This document shows, in pieces, positions 36,547 to 47,200 of a stretch of 64,000 bases of DNA. The stretch's first letter is position 1; the number at the start of each line of letters is the position of its first letter. The notes below the pieces were generated by a model that was given only the letters and a program-made list of their open reading frames with translations, was not told the DNA's origin and did not search any database. Made by a program: the position numbers and the translations under genes. This stretch comes from JACVRW01 sp963733885 (GTDB lineage Bacteria; Actinomycetota; Thermoleophilia; Solirubrobacterales; Thermoleophilaceae): the NCBI GenBank assembly GCA_963733885.1, contig CAVTES010000006.1, forward strand, positions 1 to 64,000, written 5' to 3'.

Positions 36547-37087
36547 ATGCTCGAGAATCGCGCCGAGCTTGATCTAGTTCTACGGCGGCCGAAGGGACTC
36601 GGCTGGGTGCTCGCACGCCACGCTTACGGCATGGGTCGCTGGGTTGACCTCTTCGCCGTCAGGATTCCCGCGGTCTCCGACCCTCGGCGCAAGGAGCTTG
36701 TGGCCCGCCTGGTGGCGGACAACGCGCGGCACATGGTGCTCTTTCGCGACCGTGCCGTGGCGCCACGGCGTCGATCCCGACGCCTACAGCTGCCCGCCGG
36801 CTGGAGAGGTGATATACGAGCGTCTCGCCGAACTCGACCTCGACCAGTCGATCGCGTACGCCCTCGGATCGCTCGAGCACTTCGCCGAGCTGCTGGGCGC
36901 CTACGCAAACGCAGCCGACGGAGACGACGCCGCGGTAATCGACACGGTCCTCGCGGAAACGCGGCAGACGATCGCGCTGCTACGTCCGCTGGTGGCGGAC
37001 GTGACCTCACCCCTGACCGGCGAGGCGCACGAGCGCTACCGCAGGCGCGAGCTCATCGAGACGCCGCTGTACGCACATGCAGGCTGA
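36547..37087 (+). CDS. Unrecognised all-helical protein, one frame break
   Basis: ATG 36547, about 180 residues when joined. The first part (WVLARHAYGMGRWVDLFAVR, LVADNARHMVLFRDR) and, after a frame change near 36762, the second part (GEVIYERLAELDLDQSIAYA, LEHFAELLGAYANAADGDD, TVLAETRQTIALLRPLVADV) look like a helical bundle with acidic and His residues spaced as in ferritin-like proteins. That fold assignment is a guess. The end overlaps the next gene by 11 bases. Confidence 0.6.
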
Positions 37088-37950
37088 GGCCGAGGCGGCA
37101 GCCCCGAGCTTCGCCGAGTTACAGCGCGACCTCTCCCCCGGCTCTCCCCGCGCCTGGCGCTTCGCCGCTCTGGCACTTGCCTCGCGGGCGGGCGCCCTGC
37201 TGAGCGACGGGCTGCGCATCGGCCACGCACACGGCTTCGACTCCGGCCCCTTCATGGCCCACGTCTACGCAGACAGGCCGGCCGGCCGCACGGCCCTCGG
37301 GCGCCGTGTCGACGGCCGCCTGCTTGCGCGGCGCACCTGCCGCGCGTTTCGGGAAGTGCGCGCGCTGGCCGAGCAGGCGGTGCTCGACGCCATCGACGCC
37401 CATCCGGACCGGGCGCCGGTGATCGCAGACCTGGCGGCCGGCCCGGCGCCCTATCTGCTCGAGGCGATCGCGCGCCGGCCGGGCGCCCGCGCGCTCGTAT
37501 GCGACATCGACCCCGCCGCCCTGGCCCAGGCCGAGGCCGCCGCGAAGCGGCTCGGTGTGGAGGACCGCGTGCGCGCGATCCGCGCAGATGCCTTCGACCG
37601 CGAGGCGCTCAGGTCGCTCGATCCGAGGCCCGACATCGTTGTGGAGCTGGGCCTGTACGGCATCTACCACGACGACACGCTCATCGAGCGGCACCTGCAC
37701 GACCTCGCCGAGCTCGTGGGGCCGGCGCAGATCGTGCTGAACGTCCAGACGCGAGAACCCTGAGATCGAGTACATCGCCCGCGTCTGGCGCGACCACCGC
37801 GGCGGGCGCTGCGTGTGGCGCCTTCGCCCCGCCGGGCTGCTGCTGGGCTGGGCGGCCGCCGCGGGGTATGTCCCCGGCTCCGTCACCGCGGATAGTGAGC
37901 GGATCTACCGCGTGGCGCGGCTTCGGCGCTCCGAACCGGAGCCCGAGTGA
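37077..37950 (+). CDS. SAM-dependent methyltransferase-like protein, one frame break
   Basis: ATG 37077, about 290 residues when joined. An N-terminal helical part (SFAELQRDLSPG...) precedes a Rossmann core: VIADLAAGPAPYLLEAIARR (motif I), ALVCDIDPAALAQAEAAAKR (acidic motif II) and DIVVELGLYGIYHDD. After a frame change near 37757 it continues PEIEYIARVWRDHRGGRCVW and AGYVPGSVTADSERIYRVAR. Acceptor unknown. The stop overlaps the next start as GTGA. Confidence 0.8.
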
Positions 37951-39314
37951 CCAGCGTCCTGACCTGGACCGAGGCCGGGCTGCGCGAGGACGCGCTCGCC
38001 TCGGAGCGCCTGCGGCGGCTGAGCGCCAGCCACCACGGCATGTGGAACTACCTGACCTACCGCGACGCGATCGCGCTGGTGGGTCTAGACGCGGACGAGC
38101 TCTACCCGGCCGGGAGCACGCGACTCGACCCGTCCGTCTGGGCGGACCTCGGATGGCTCACCTGCTTCTGTGGGCCGCCGCCGGGCGCCGTCGAGGCAAT
38201 GCGGGAAGCCGTCAGTGCGGAGGCGCTCAACCAGTACACGCCCGACCTGGTGGAGCCGCTGCGCGACGCCGCCGCGGAGCTCTTCGGCCGTGCACGGGAC
38301 GGCTCGTTCGAGGTGGTCGGCACCGAGGGCGCCCAGGCCGGGCTCGCGCTGGCCCTGATGGCGTCGATCGATCCCGGCGACGAGGTCATCCTCGGGGACC
38401 CCGGCTACTTCCACCTTCCCTCCGCGGTGATCGCGGCGGGCGGCGTCCCGGTCCCGGTCCGGATCCGGCCCGAGGACGGCTTCCGGCTCGACCCCGACGC
38501 CGTGGCGGCCGCGATCGGCGAGCGGACACGGGCGATATGCGTCGTCGATCCGGTGAACCCGTACGGGACGTAGCCAGACGGTCGACGAGCTGGAGGCCCT
38601 CGCCCTCGCTGGCGGACCGCCACGGGCTGCTGCTTGCTGCACGACGTGACCCACGCGCCGCTGGCGCTCGAGCCCGCACTCGTCGTTCCGGCCGCTGCCG
38701 TCGCTCGCCCTGACCGACAACGCCGTGGCGCGTTCTGTCGGTCTCGCACTGCTGGGGGATGGCGGGTGCCCGGATCGGCTTCCTCGGCGGGCCGCCGGAC
38801 TTCGTGCGCGGCTGCCTGCGGCTCAAGGCAGCGCTGACGCGGCTCAACACCAACCTCATCTCGCAGCACGGCGCGCTCGCTGCGCTGCGGGACCGCGACT
38901 ACCTGCCGCGGGCCGAGCGCACGATTCGAGACAACCTCGCCCACCTGGAGCGAGACGCTCGCCGCGGTCGACGGCATGCGTCTGCCGGTGCGACCGGAGC
39001 GGGGGCTCGCCTGCGCGGTCGACGTGTCGGAAACGGGCGCGACGGCACAGGAGCTGATGGTCGCGCTGTTCGCTCGGCGGGTCGCCGTCTACCCCGGGGA
39101 CGGGCTGGGCGACGCGATCGCCGCGTCGGCCATCCGGCTGAACCTCTCGAGGCCGGACGCCTGGGCGATGGAGCATCTGCGCGAGGTGCTGCCTGACGCC
39201 GTGGCCGAGGCGGCCGCCGGGCGCTGGCGCGAGCCGGTGGCACAGTTGCTGGAGCGCAGGGGCACGCCGCGCGCGACCCGGCTGGCGGCGATGATTCGCG
39301 ATAGAGCGACCTGA
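37947..39314 (+). CDS. Aminotransferase class I/II-fold protein lacking the PLP lysine, several frame breaks
   Basis: GTG 37947. The fold-type I plan is clear: EALNQYTPDLVEPLRDAAAE, VVGTEGAQAGLALALMASID, PGDEVILGDPGYFHLPSAVI, ICVVDPVNPYGT, then after frame changes near 38574, 38635, 38690-38730 and 38955, LLHDVTHAPLALEP, LSVSHCWGMAGARIGFLGGP and LSRPDAWAMEHL. In the LSVSHCWGMAGAR segment the position of the PLP-binding Lys (S-x-S-K) is His. If real, it would not be a normal transaminase. Overlaps the methyltransferase gene by four bases. Confidence 0.75.
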
Positions 39315-39330
39315 GGAAGAGGAGCCGAAC

Positions 39331-40682
39331 ATGAGCGAGCGACTGCTTGTCATCGGTGGAGGGGGCGCCGGCACGGCAGCCTCCACCACCGCGAAGCGCG
39401 TGAACACCGACCTGCAGGTGACGGTCTTCACCGAGTTCGAGGACATCGCGTACTCGCCGTGCGGCATCCCGTACGTGCACGGGCGCGAGATCCGGAGTTC
39501 GAGGACCTGTTCCTGTCCACGGTCGAGCGCTACGTCGAGGAGGGGCTCGACATGCGGATGGAGACGGTGATCACGGACATCGACCTCGACCGCCGCACCG
39601 TGACCGCCCGCAACATGCACGAGGGATTCGACAAGCTCGTCCTGTGTACCGGGTTCGCCTGGGAGCAGCCCGACGTGCCGGGCGCCAACCTGGAGGGCCT
39701 CCACTACGTCAAGAACATCCGCCGGGCGATGGAGTTCGACAAGGAGCTCGACTCGGTCAAGCGCGCCGTCGTGATCGGCGGCATGTGGCTCGGCGTGGAG
39801 ATGTCCGGAGGGCTTGCGCGCCGGGGAATCGAGGTGGACTTCATCGACGAGGGCCCGTGGCTGCTGAGCGAGCTCGCCGACCCCGACGTGGCCGAGCCCG
39901 CCCAGGAGGCGCTCGAGAAGCTCGGCGTGAGGGTGAGGATGGGCACCGCTCTCAAGGGCTTCGAGGGGTCGGACGGCCGCGTCCGGGCGGTGTCGACGTC
40001 AGCGGGTGAGCTGCCGTGCGACGTCGCAGTGATCTGCCTGCACAAGCTCCCGAACACGGCCCTCGCCGAGGCGGCCGGGATCCGGCTCGGCACCACCGGC
40101 GGCGTGGTGGTCGACGACCACATGCGCACGTCGGCGGACGGCGTGTGGGCCGCCGGCGACATGATCGAGGTGCCGCACGGGCTCTCGATGCTCCCGATTC
40201 GGGGGCTCACCGGCTCGCACGCCTACGCGCAGGGGCGGACGGCGGGCGCAAACGCGGCCGGGGACGACCGCGCCTACGACCCCGTGTGGATCCCGTGGGG
40301 CTTCATGTCCGGCGACTACACGATCGGAGGCTTCTCGATCGGCGAGACGCTTGCCGAGGCCATGGGCATCCCCTACGTCGTGGCGAGAGGAACGGGCGTC
40401 TCGCGGGCGCGCTACTTCCCGGGAGCCGCCAAGACGCACGTGAAGCTGCTCGCGGAGCCCGGCTCGCTGCGGCTGATCGGCGGCCAGCTACACGGCGGCG
40501 AGGGCATCAAGGAGCGGTGCGACTTCCTGGCCTTCGTAGCCAAGCGCGGCGCCACCCTGCACGACCTCGCGTGGATGGAGAACATCTACTCGCCGCCGAT
40601 CGGGGCGCTCTTCGAGCCGATCCAGATCGCGGCCCAGAACGGCCTCGCCGAGCAGGCCCAGCGGGAGCGGGTGACGGCGTGA
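39331..40682 (+). CDS. FAD-dependent pyridine nucleotide-disulfide oxidoreductase (CoA-disulfide-reductase-like), one frame break
   Basis: ATG 39331 with GAGGAG upstream, about 450 residues. FAD site LLVIGGGGAGTAAST; single redox-type Cys in YSPCGIPYVHG as in CoA-disulfide reductases and NADH oxidases; NAD(P) site RAVVIGGMWLGVEMSGGLAR; second FAD motif VWAAGDMIEVPH. The frame changes once near 39490. The C-terminal dimerisation domain is present. Last large gene of the plus-strand operon; GTGA overlap with the next gene. Confidence 0.88.
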
Positions 40683-40972
40683 CCGCCGCGGCCCGGCTTC
40701 GCGAGCGATCCGAGTACTTCCTACGGCTGGCGGCGATGGAGGATCAGCGCCGGCGCCACCCAGGCGCCACGACGCGACCGGCGCTCCCTCGCGGCGGCGT
40801 CTTCTGGCGCTTCGTATTCGTGCCGCTCTACCGGCGCGTGCCGTGGCACGTCAAGGCCCGCGCGATGCGCGCCCTGCGGATGACGGCCTCGGGCTGGCCG
40901 GAGGGACGAAAGCCCTTCGGTGAGCCCTGGCGCCCGCCCGGCGCGGGGGGCGACGGCAGGGTGTCGCGCTAG
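40679..40972 (+). CDS. Small basic protein, unknown function
   Basis: 97 residues from GTG 40679, overlapping the flavoprotein stop as GTGA. Arg-rich and aromatic (LRERSEYFLRLAAMEDQRRR, GGVFWRFVFVPLYRRVPWHV), ending in a Pro/Gly-rich tail. No family recognised. Likely last gene of the operon, followed by two strong hairpins. Confidence 0.65.
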   Translation: MTAAARLRERSEYFLRLAAMEDQRRRHPGATTRPALPRGGVFWRFVFVPLYRRVPWHVKARAMRALRMTASGWPEGRKPFGEPWRPPGAGGDGRVSR

Positions 40973-41144
40973 CGATCCCCCCACTTATCGTTGGGCTCCA
41001 AGCGGGCCCTCCTCGGCGGCGGTGTTGGGGCGGTTGAGAGGGTGAACCCCGAGGCCCTGCGCCACCCGTTCGCGCACGCGGGGTCCCCGTCCGCGTGAAC
41101 CGGACGTGCATAACCTCCCGAACGCGCTCGTCGCCAGCCGCGCC

Positions 41145-41181
41145 CGGGAGGTTTTGACCGTCTACCGACCAAAACCTCCCG
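41145..41181. terminator. Perfect 12-bp hairpin in convergent intergenic region
   Basis: CGGGAGGTTTTG (41145-41156) and CAAAACCTCCCG (41170-41181) form a perfect 12-bp stem with a 13-base loop. A third copy of AACCTCCCG lies at 41112-41120. The hairpin sits between convergent genes (stop at 40972, stop at 41365), so bidirectional termination is likely. Confidence 0.65.
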
Positions 41182-41256
41182 CTTTCGCCGGCGAGGGGCG
41201 CAGGCGTGAGGGTTTTAACGCCTCGCTCCCAAACCACACCCTTACCCGCCGGGTGA

Positions 41257-41305
41257 GGGGTGGGTAATTCCGATGCTCGTATGCGGTACTGGGATTACCC
41301 ACCCC
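41257..41305. terminator. Second perfect 12-bp inverted repeat
   Basis: GGGGTGGGTAAT (41257-41268) and ATTACCCACCCC (41294-41305) form a perfect 12-bp stem with a 25-base spacer in the same convergent gap. It could be a terminator for the minus-strand DUF2182 gene or a protein-binding palindrome. The rest of 40973-41364 shows no gene. Confidence 0.55.
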
Positions 41306-41364
41306 CCGCCTGCTTCGCTATCGATCCGCCCGACAGCGTCGGGAGAACTCCGGGTTAGTCCGCC

Positions 41365-42150
41365 CTAGACGGCGCCGTTCGCGTACGCGGCCCAGAGCAT
41401 CAGCGTGGAGCCGGCGGCCAGCAGGACGGCGCCTGTCAGGGGCACGGTCTGGGCGCCGGTGGGGCGGGTCTTCTCGTGCACCGTCAGGGCGGTCAGCGCC
41501 GCCATCCAAATCAGCGAGACCGTTCCGGCCGCGAACATCACCAGCATCAGCGCCCAGCAGCAGCCCACGCAGAAGAGGCCGTGGCGGGCCCCCAGCGCGA
41601 AGGCGCCGCCGGTGCCGCGCCGGTAGTGCCGGCGCAGGAAGGACGCCGGGTGCCGGCACCCACGCAGGCACGCGTCCTTCAGCGGCGTGAACTGGAACGC
41701 CCCGGCCAGCAGCAGGACCGACGGGGCGATGGCCCAGTCGTTCTGAAGCAGCCACGGACTCGAGGCCACGAGCGCGTGCAGTGCCGCGTCGCCCCCAAAG
41801 GCCAGTAGCCCGAAGCCCGACCACACCAGCGCATAGGCGCCGACGAACGCCGCCATCGCGCGCGCACGGTCGGGGACCGCGTTCGACGCCACCGCGAACA
41901 TCCTGACCATCGGCAGGCTCGACGGCAGCATCATCGCCGCGACCATGACCTGCCAACTGACCAGGAAGAGCAGCAGGGCGGGCCCGAAACCGGGCCCGCC
42001 CTCAAGCAGGCTGTCATGGTGCAACGAGCCCGCGAGGCCGCCCGCCTCGGCCACCACGGCAGCACCCCAAGCGGCTGCCACAGCAGCCAAGATCGGAGCC
42101 GGCACCCTTGTAACGGGCGCCGGCGCAAGAGTTGCGGTGGGAGGCGTCAA
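41365..42150 (-). CDS. DUF2182 membrane protein
   Basis: 261 residues with about six membrane helices: VPAPILAAVAAAWGAAVVAE; LLLFLVSWQVMVAAMMLPSS; MAAFVGAYALVWSGFGLLAF; later LFCVGCCWALMLVMFAAGTV. The MMLPSSLP motif and the Cys-rich CLRGCRHP and CVGCCW motifs are DUF2182 hallmarks, suggesting metal binding. It is paired with a DUF1326 protein, the usual arrangement. Four-base overlap with that gene. Confidence 0.9.
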   Translation of the reverse strand: MTPPTATLAPAPVTRVPAPILAAVAAAWGAAVVAEAGGLAGSLHHDSLLEGGPGFGPALLLFLVSWQVMVAAMMLPSSLPMVRMFAVASNAVPDRARAMAAFVGAYALVWSGFGLLAFGGDAALHALVASSPWLLQNDWAIAPSVLLLAGAFQFTPLKDACLRGCRHPASFLRRHYRRGTGGAFALGARHGLFCVGCCWALMLVMFAAGTVSLIWMAALTALTVHEKTRPTGAQTVPLTGAVLLAAGSTLMLWAAYANGAV

Positions 42151-42809
42151 GCCGCCTCGCCGCGGTAGTCGATCATCCAGTCCGACTGGATCGCGTTGCG
42201 ACCCTCGAATTCGTAGGTCCAGCCGTGCTCCGGCATGTTCACGGCAAAGCGCTCGGCCTTCCCGACCCAGGCCGGCGATCCCGGCACGGTCGAGAAGATC
42301 GAGTTCTGGAGCGTCGTGATGCTGCCATCCGGCCCGCGGTATGGCTCCATGATCGCGGTGACCTTGTCGCCGCCCACGGTCAGCGTGCCCCGGCCCTCGA
42401 CAACCTCGTGCGAGATCGGCGCGCGCATGACGCCGAGCCGCTCGCTGACCAGCTGTGCCAGATCGGCGAGCGGGCCGCCGAGGTCGCCGGAGAAGGCATC
42501 GACGATCGCCTGAGCCTGCTGGTCGCTCGCTTGGTCGTCAACGAAAATGACTTGCTTCCAGTTCCCGGCCAGCACGTTGCCCGGGATGAACACCACGTTC
42601 GCGATGGTCAGTCCGCTCACGTCGATCCCGCGAATGGCGCCGGTGTCGAAGTGGTACGCGACAACGGAGCTGCAGCTGCCGTTGTCGGGATCCTCACCGA
42701 TCCAGCAGGGGCAGAGCACGTCGCAGTTGCACGCCTCGAGGAGCGTGCCCTGGAACCGGTAGACCGACGCGGCCGATTCCGTCTGTACGGCCGTCTCAGC
42801 CGTGGACAT
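42147..42809 (-). CDS. DUF1326 protein
   Basis: 220 residues. The N-terminal CNCDVLCPCWIGEDPDNGSC motif with four Cys and later VVFIPGNVLAGNWKQVIFVD are the family signature, probably a metal-binding site. No signal peptide. Starts the two-gene operon with DUF2182; the pair may handle a metal at the membrane (inference). Confidence 0.92.
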   Translation of the reverse strand: MSTAETAVQTESAASVYRFQGTLLEACNCDVLCPCWIGEDPDNGSCSSVVAYHFDTGAIRGIDVSGLTIANVVFIPGNVLAGNWKQVIFVDDQASDQQAQAIVDAFSGDLGGPLADLAQLVSERLGVMRAPISHEVVEGRGTLTVGGDKVTAIMEPYRGPDGSITTLQNSIFSTVPGSPAWVGKAERFAVNMPEHGWTYEFEGRNAIQSDWMIDYRGEAA

Positions 42810-42925
42810 CTGTCACCTCCTGGTCGCGTGTGGGGGGCCAAGCTCGGAAACGCGACCGGGCGCCAGCCTACGCCTCGCGCGCGTGAGAGTGAAGCCGTGC
42901 TGCTGGGCGCTAGCCTGCCGCCTCG

Positions 42926-44164
42926 ATGGCCGACCTGCAGCCGCTCCGCACGCTTCGCTACGAGCCCGCAGCGGTCGGGTCCCTCGCCGACGTGATCGCC
43001 CCGCCGTACGACGTGATCGACGACGCCATGCGCGCCGAGCTCGCCGCTCGCAGCCCCTACAACGTCGTGCATGTCGACCTCCCGCGAAGCTACGACGAGG
43101 CCGCTGCGACCCTGAGCGACTGGCGCTCGGGCGGTGTGCTCGTCCAAGAGGACGAGCCGGCCGTGTGGGTGCTGCGCCAGGACTACACCGCCCCCGACGG
43201 CGCCGGCCGCAGCCGCACCGGGTTCTTCGCGCGCGTGCGCGTGGATGAGTACGGGCCGGGCCGAATCCGCCCGCACGAGCGCACCCACCCGGGCCCGAAG
43301 GAGGACCGGCTCAGGCTGACGAGGGCCACGCGCACCAACCTCTCGCCCATCTTCTCGCTGTTCCCCGACTCCGACGGCGTTGCCGAGCGTGCGATCACGC
43401 ACATCACGGCGGCCGAAGCGTTCGCGACCGTGGGGGGCGACACGCTCTGGCGCTCGAGCAACGACGACCTGATCGCCGAGCTGCAGATGGCGCTCGCCGA
43501 CGCCGAGCTCCTGATCGCCGACGGCCACCACCGTTACGAGACCGCGCGCGTATACGCCGACGAGGTCGGCGGCGAGGGCGACCACCGGTACGTGCTGATG
43601 CTGCTCTGTGCGCTGTCCGACCCCGGCCTGCTCGTCTTCCCCACGCACCGCCTGCTGACCGGGCTGAAGGACAACGCCGAGAAGCAGATCGCCATCCGGG
43701 ACGTGCTCCGGGGCAACTTCGAGATCGAGGAGCTCGGCGACACCTCCCAGCTCGAGCCCCCCGCCGGGGACGGGCGCGTCGCGTTCGGCTACATGGACTC
43801 GTTCTTCAAGCGCCCCTTCCGCGTGACGCTGAAGGACCAGGCGATCGCCGACCGCACGCTCTCCGGCATGCCCGAGCCCTACCGCCGCCTCGACACGGCC
43901 GTCCTCGAGTCCCTAGTCCTGCGCGGCGCGCTCGGCATGTCCGAGGACGACATCTCCCACCTGCGCGGGCTCCACTACTCCAAGGACCTCGACGACGCCA
44001 TCGAAGCGGTTGCGTCCGGGCGCGCGGACGCGGGCTTCTTCATGCGCGCCACGCCAGTGGAGCAGGTCCGCGAGGTGGCGGCCACGGGCGAGTCGATGCC
44101 GCCCAAGTCGACCTACTTCTACCCCAAGGTCCCAACCGGTCTGGTCTTCAACCCGCTGGCGTAA
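42926..44164 (+). CDS. DUF1015 family protein
   Basis: 412 residues from ATG 42926. Signatures: RTLRYEPAAVGSLADVIAPP YDVI near the N-terminus, NVVHVDLPR, GRIRPHERTHPGPKEDRLRL, and IADGHHRYETA at the centre. Conserved His and Asp residues suggest an enzyme; the reaction is not established. Intact, normal length. Confidence 0.93.
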   Translation: MADLQPLRTLRYEPAAVGSLADVIAPPYDVIDDAMRAELAARSPYNVVHVDLPRSYDEAAATLSDWRSGGVLVQEDEPAVWVLRQDYTAPDGAGRSRTGFFARVRVDEYGPGRIRPHERTHPGPKEDRLRLTRATRTNLSPIFSLFPDSDGVAERAITHITAAEAFATVGGDTLWRSSNDDLIAELQMALADAELLIADGHHRYETARVYADEVGGEGDHRYVLMLLCALSDPGLLVFPTHRLLTGLKDNAEKQIAIRDVLRGNFEIEELGDTSQLEPPAGDGRVAFGYMDSFFKRPFRVTLKDQAIADRTLSGMPEPYRRLDTAVLESLVLRGALGMSEDDISHLRGLHYSKDLDDAIEAVASGRADAGFFMRATPVEQVREVAATGESMPPKSTYFYPKVPTGLVFNPLA

Positions 44165-44217
44165 ACAGATCTACGGCGCGTGCAAGTGTGTGGATCTCGC
44201 GTTCGTTCAGTGGGTGG

Positions 44218-47200
44218 ATGCACCGGCGCCCCCGCCCCCCGCGGCGCCTCCTACTCACACTGGTGGCGCTTCCGGCCCTCGCCTTCCTCACGGCGCAGAT
44301 CGTGCTGGCGGCGCCACCTACCGCGGGCTTCACAATCTCCGACACCACGCCGGTCCGTGGGCAGACGGTCGACTTCGACGCCGCGGTCACGGATTCCGAC
44401 GGGGACACCGTCTCGTCCTACGAGTGGAACTTCGGCGACGGGACCACGGCCAGCGGCGAGAACGTCACCCACGCGTACTCAGGTCTGGGCGCCAAGACGG
44501 TGACATTGACGGTCACCGACTCCGCCAACGAGACCACGGTGGTCACCGATCAGGTGACAGTCGAGAATGCGCCGCCCAGCGCCTCCTTCTCGGTGTCGGA
44601 CAACACGCCGGCGCGCGGCCAGCTGATCGGCTTCAATGCCACGGCGACGGATCCCGACGGCGACGCCCTCTCCTACGCGTGGGACTTCGGCGACGGGACC
44701 ACCGGTAGCGGCGAGAACGTCACCCACGCGTACCCGGCGAATACAAGCCTCGGCGCCAAGACCGTGACGCTGACGGTGACCGACTCCGCCAGCGGGACGA
44801 CTGTGGTGACCGACCAGGTGACAGTCCAGAACGCCCCGCCGACCGCGAGCTTCACGATCTCCGACGACACGCCGGCCCGCGGCCAGACGATCGCCTTCAA
44901 CGCCACGGCGACGGATCCCGACGGCGGGACGCTCTCGTACGCGTGGAACTTCGGCGACGGCACCACCGCCAACGGCCAGAACGTCACCCACGCCTACCCC
45001 GCCGCGACAGCCCTCGGCGCCAAGACCGTGACGCTGACGGTCACCGACTCCGCCAGCGGGACGACTGTTGTGACCGACCAGGTCACAGTCCAGAACGCCC
45101 CGCCGACCGCGAGCTTCACGATCTCAGACGACACGCCGGCCCGCGGCCAGACGATCGGATTCAACGCCACCGCGGCGGATTTCGACGGCACGATCGCCTC
45201 CTACCAGTGGAACTTCGGCGACGGCACCACAGCAAACGGCGAGAACGTCACCCACGCGTACCCGGCGAACACCAGCCTCGGCTCAAAGACCGTGACCCTG
45301 ACGGTCACCGACTCCGCCAACGAGACCACCGTCGTGAGCGACAAGGTGACCGTCCAGAACGCGAAACCCACTGCGAGCTTCACGATCTCCGACACCACGC
45401 CGGTCCGAGGGCAGACGATCGGCTTCAACGCTACCGGGACGGATTCCGACGGGAACATCTCTTCCTACCGCTGGGACTTCGGCGACGGCACCACCGCCAC
45501 CGGCCAGAACGTCACCCACGCCTATACCGCCGCCACCAGCCTCGGCACCAAGACCGTGACGCTGACCGTCACCGACTCCGCAAACGAGACCACCGTCGTG
45601 ACCGGTCAGGTCACCCTCCAGAACGCACCACCGACCGCGAGCTTCACGATCTCGGACAGCACGCCGGCGCGAGGGCAGACGGTCAGCTTCAACGCCACGG
45701 CGACGGATTTCGACGGCACGATCGCCTCCTACCAGTGGAACTTCGGCGACGGCACCACCGCCACCGGCCAAAACGTCACCCACGCCTACCCCGCCGCGAC
45801 AGCGCTCGGCGCCAAGACCGTGACCCTGACCGTCACCGACTCCGCCAGCCAGACGACGGCGGTGACCGACCAGCTGACAGTCCAGAACGCGCCACCGACC
45901 GCGAGCTTCACGATCTCCGACGACACGCCGACGCGAGGCCAGTCGATCGGATTCAACGCCACCGCGGCGGATTTCGACGGCACGATCGCCTCCTACCAGT
46001 GGAACTTCGGCGACGGCACCACCGCCACCGGCCAAAACGTCACCCACGCCTACCCCGCCGCGACAGCCCTCGGCGCCAAGACCGTGACCCTGACCGTCAC
46101 CGACTCCGCCAACGAGACGACGGCGGTCACCGACCAGGTGACCGTCCAGAACGCACCGCCGACCGCGAGCTTCACGATCTCCGATACCACGCCGGCCCGC
46201 GGCCAGTCGATCGCATTCAACGCCACCGCGACGGATTTCGACGGCACGATCGCCTCCTACCAGTGGAACTTCGGCGACGGCAGCACCGCCACCGGGCAGA
46301 ACGTCACCCACGCCTATCCGGCGAATACAAGCCTCGGCGCCAAGACGGTGACCCTGACGGTCACCGACTCCGCCAACGCGACCACGGCGGTGACCGACCA
46401 GGTGACAGTCCAGAACGCAGCGCCAACCGCGAGCTTCACCATCTCCGACGACACGCCGGCGCGAGGCCAGTCGATCGCCTTCAACGCCACCGCGACCGAC
46501 TTCGACGGCACGATCGCCACCTACCAATGGAACTTCGGCGACGGCACCACCGCCACCGGCCAGAACGTCACCCACGCCTACGCCGCAAACACAGCCCTGG
46601 GCACCAAGACCGTGACGCTGACCGTCACCGACTCCGCAAACGACACCACGGCCGTGACCAAACAGCTGACAGTCGAGAACCGGCCGCCGACAGCCTCCTT
46701 CTCGGTGTCGAACACCACACCCGCGCGAGGCCAGTTGGTCGGCTTCAACGCGACAGCCACGGATCCCGATGGCGACGCCCTCTCCTACGCCTGGAACTTC
46801 GGCGACGGCGCCACCGCCAGCGGCCGGGACGTCGCCTACGCGTACCCCGCCAACACAACCCTCGGCGCCAAGACCGTGACCCTGACGGTCACCGACTCCG
46901 CCAGCGGGACGACGGTGGCCACCAAGGAGGTGACCGTTCGCAACGCGCTACCGACGGCGAGCTTCACGATCTCCGACGACACACCGGTCCGAGCCCAGAC
47001 GATCAGCTTCGACGCGACGGCCACGGATTTCGACGGGAGCATCAGCTCCTACCACTGGAACTTCGGAGACGGCACCACAGTCAACGGCCGGAACGTGAGC
47101 CACGCGTACTCCGGGCTCGGCACCAAGACGGTGACGTTGACCGTGACCGACTCCGCCGGCGAGACGACGGTGGTCACCGATCAGCTCACGGTCGAGAACC

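Noticed and set aside
24148..41000. Mobile element or prophage origin of the Nit1-like block
   Set aside because: No transposase, integrase or inverted-repeat ends were seen, and base composition looks like the neighbours; only the HTH/LAGLIDADG-like gene at the tRNA is suggestive.
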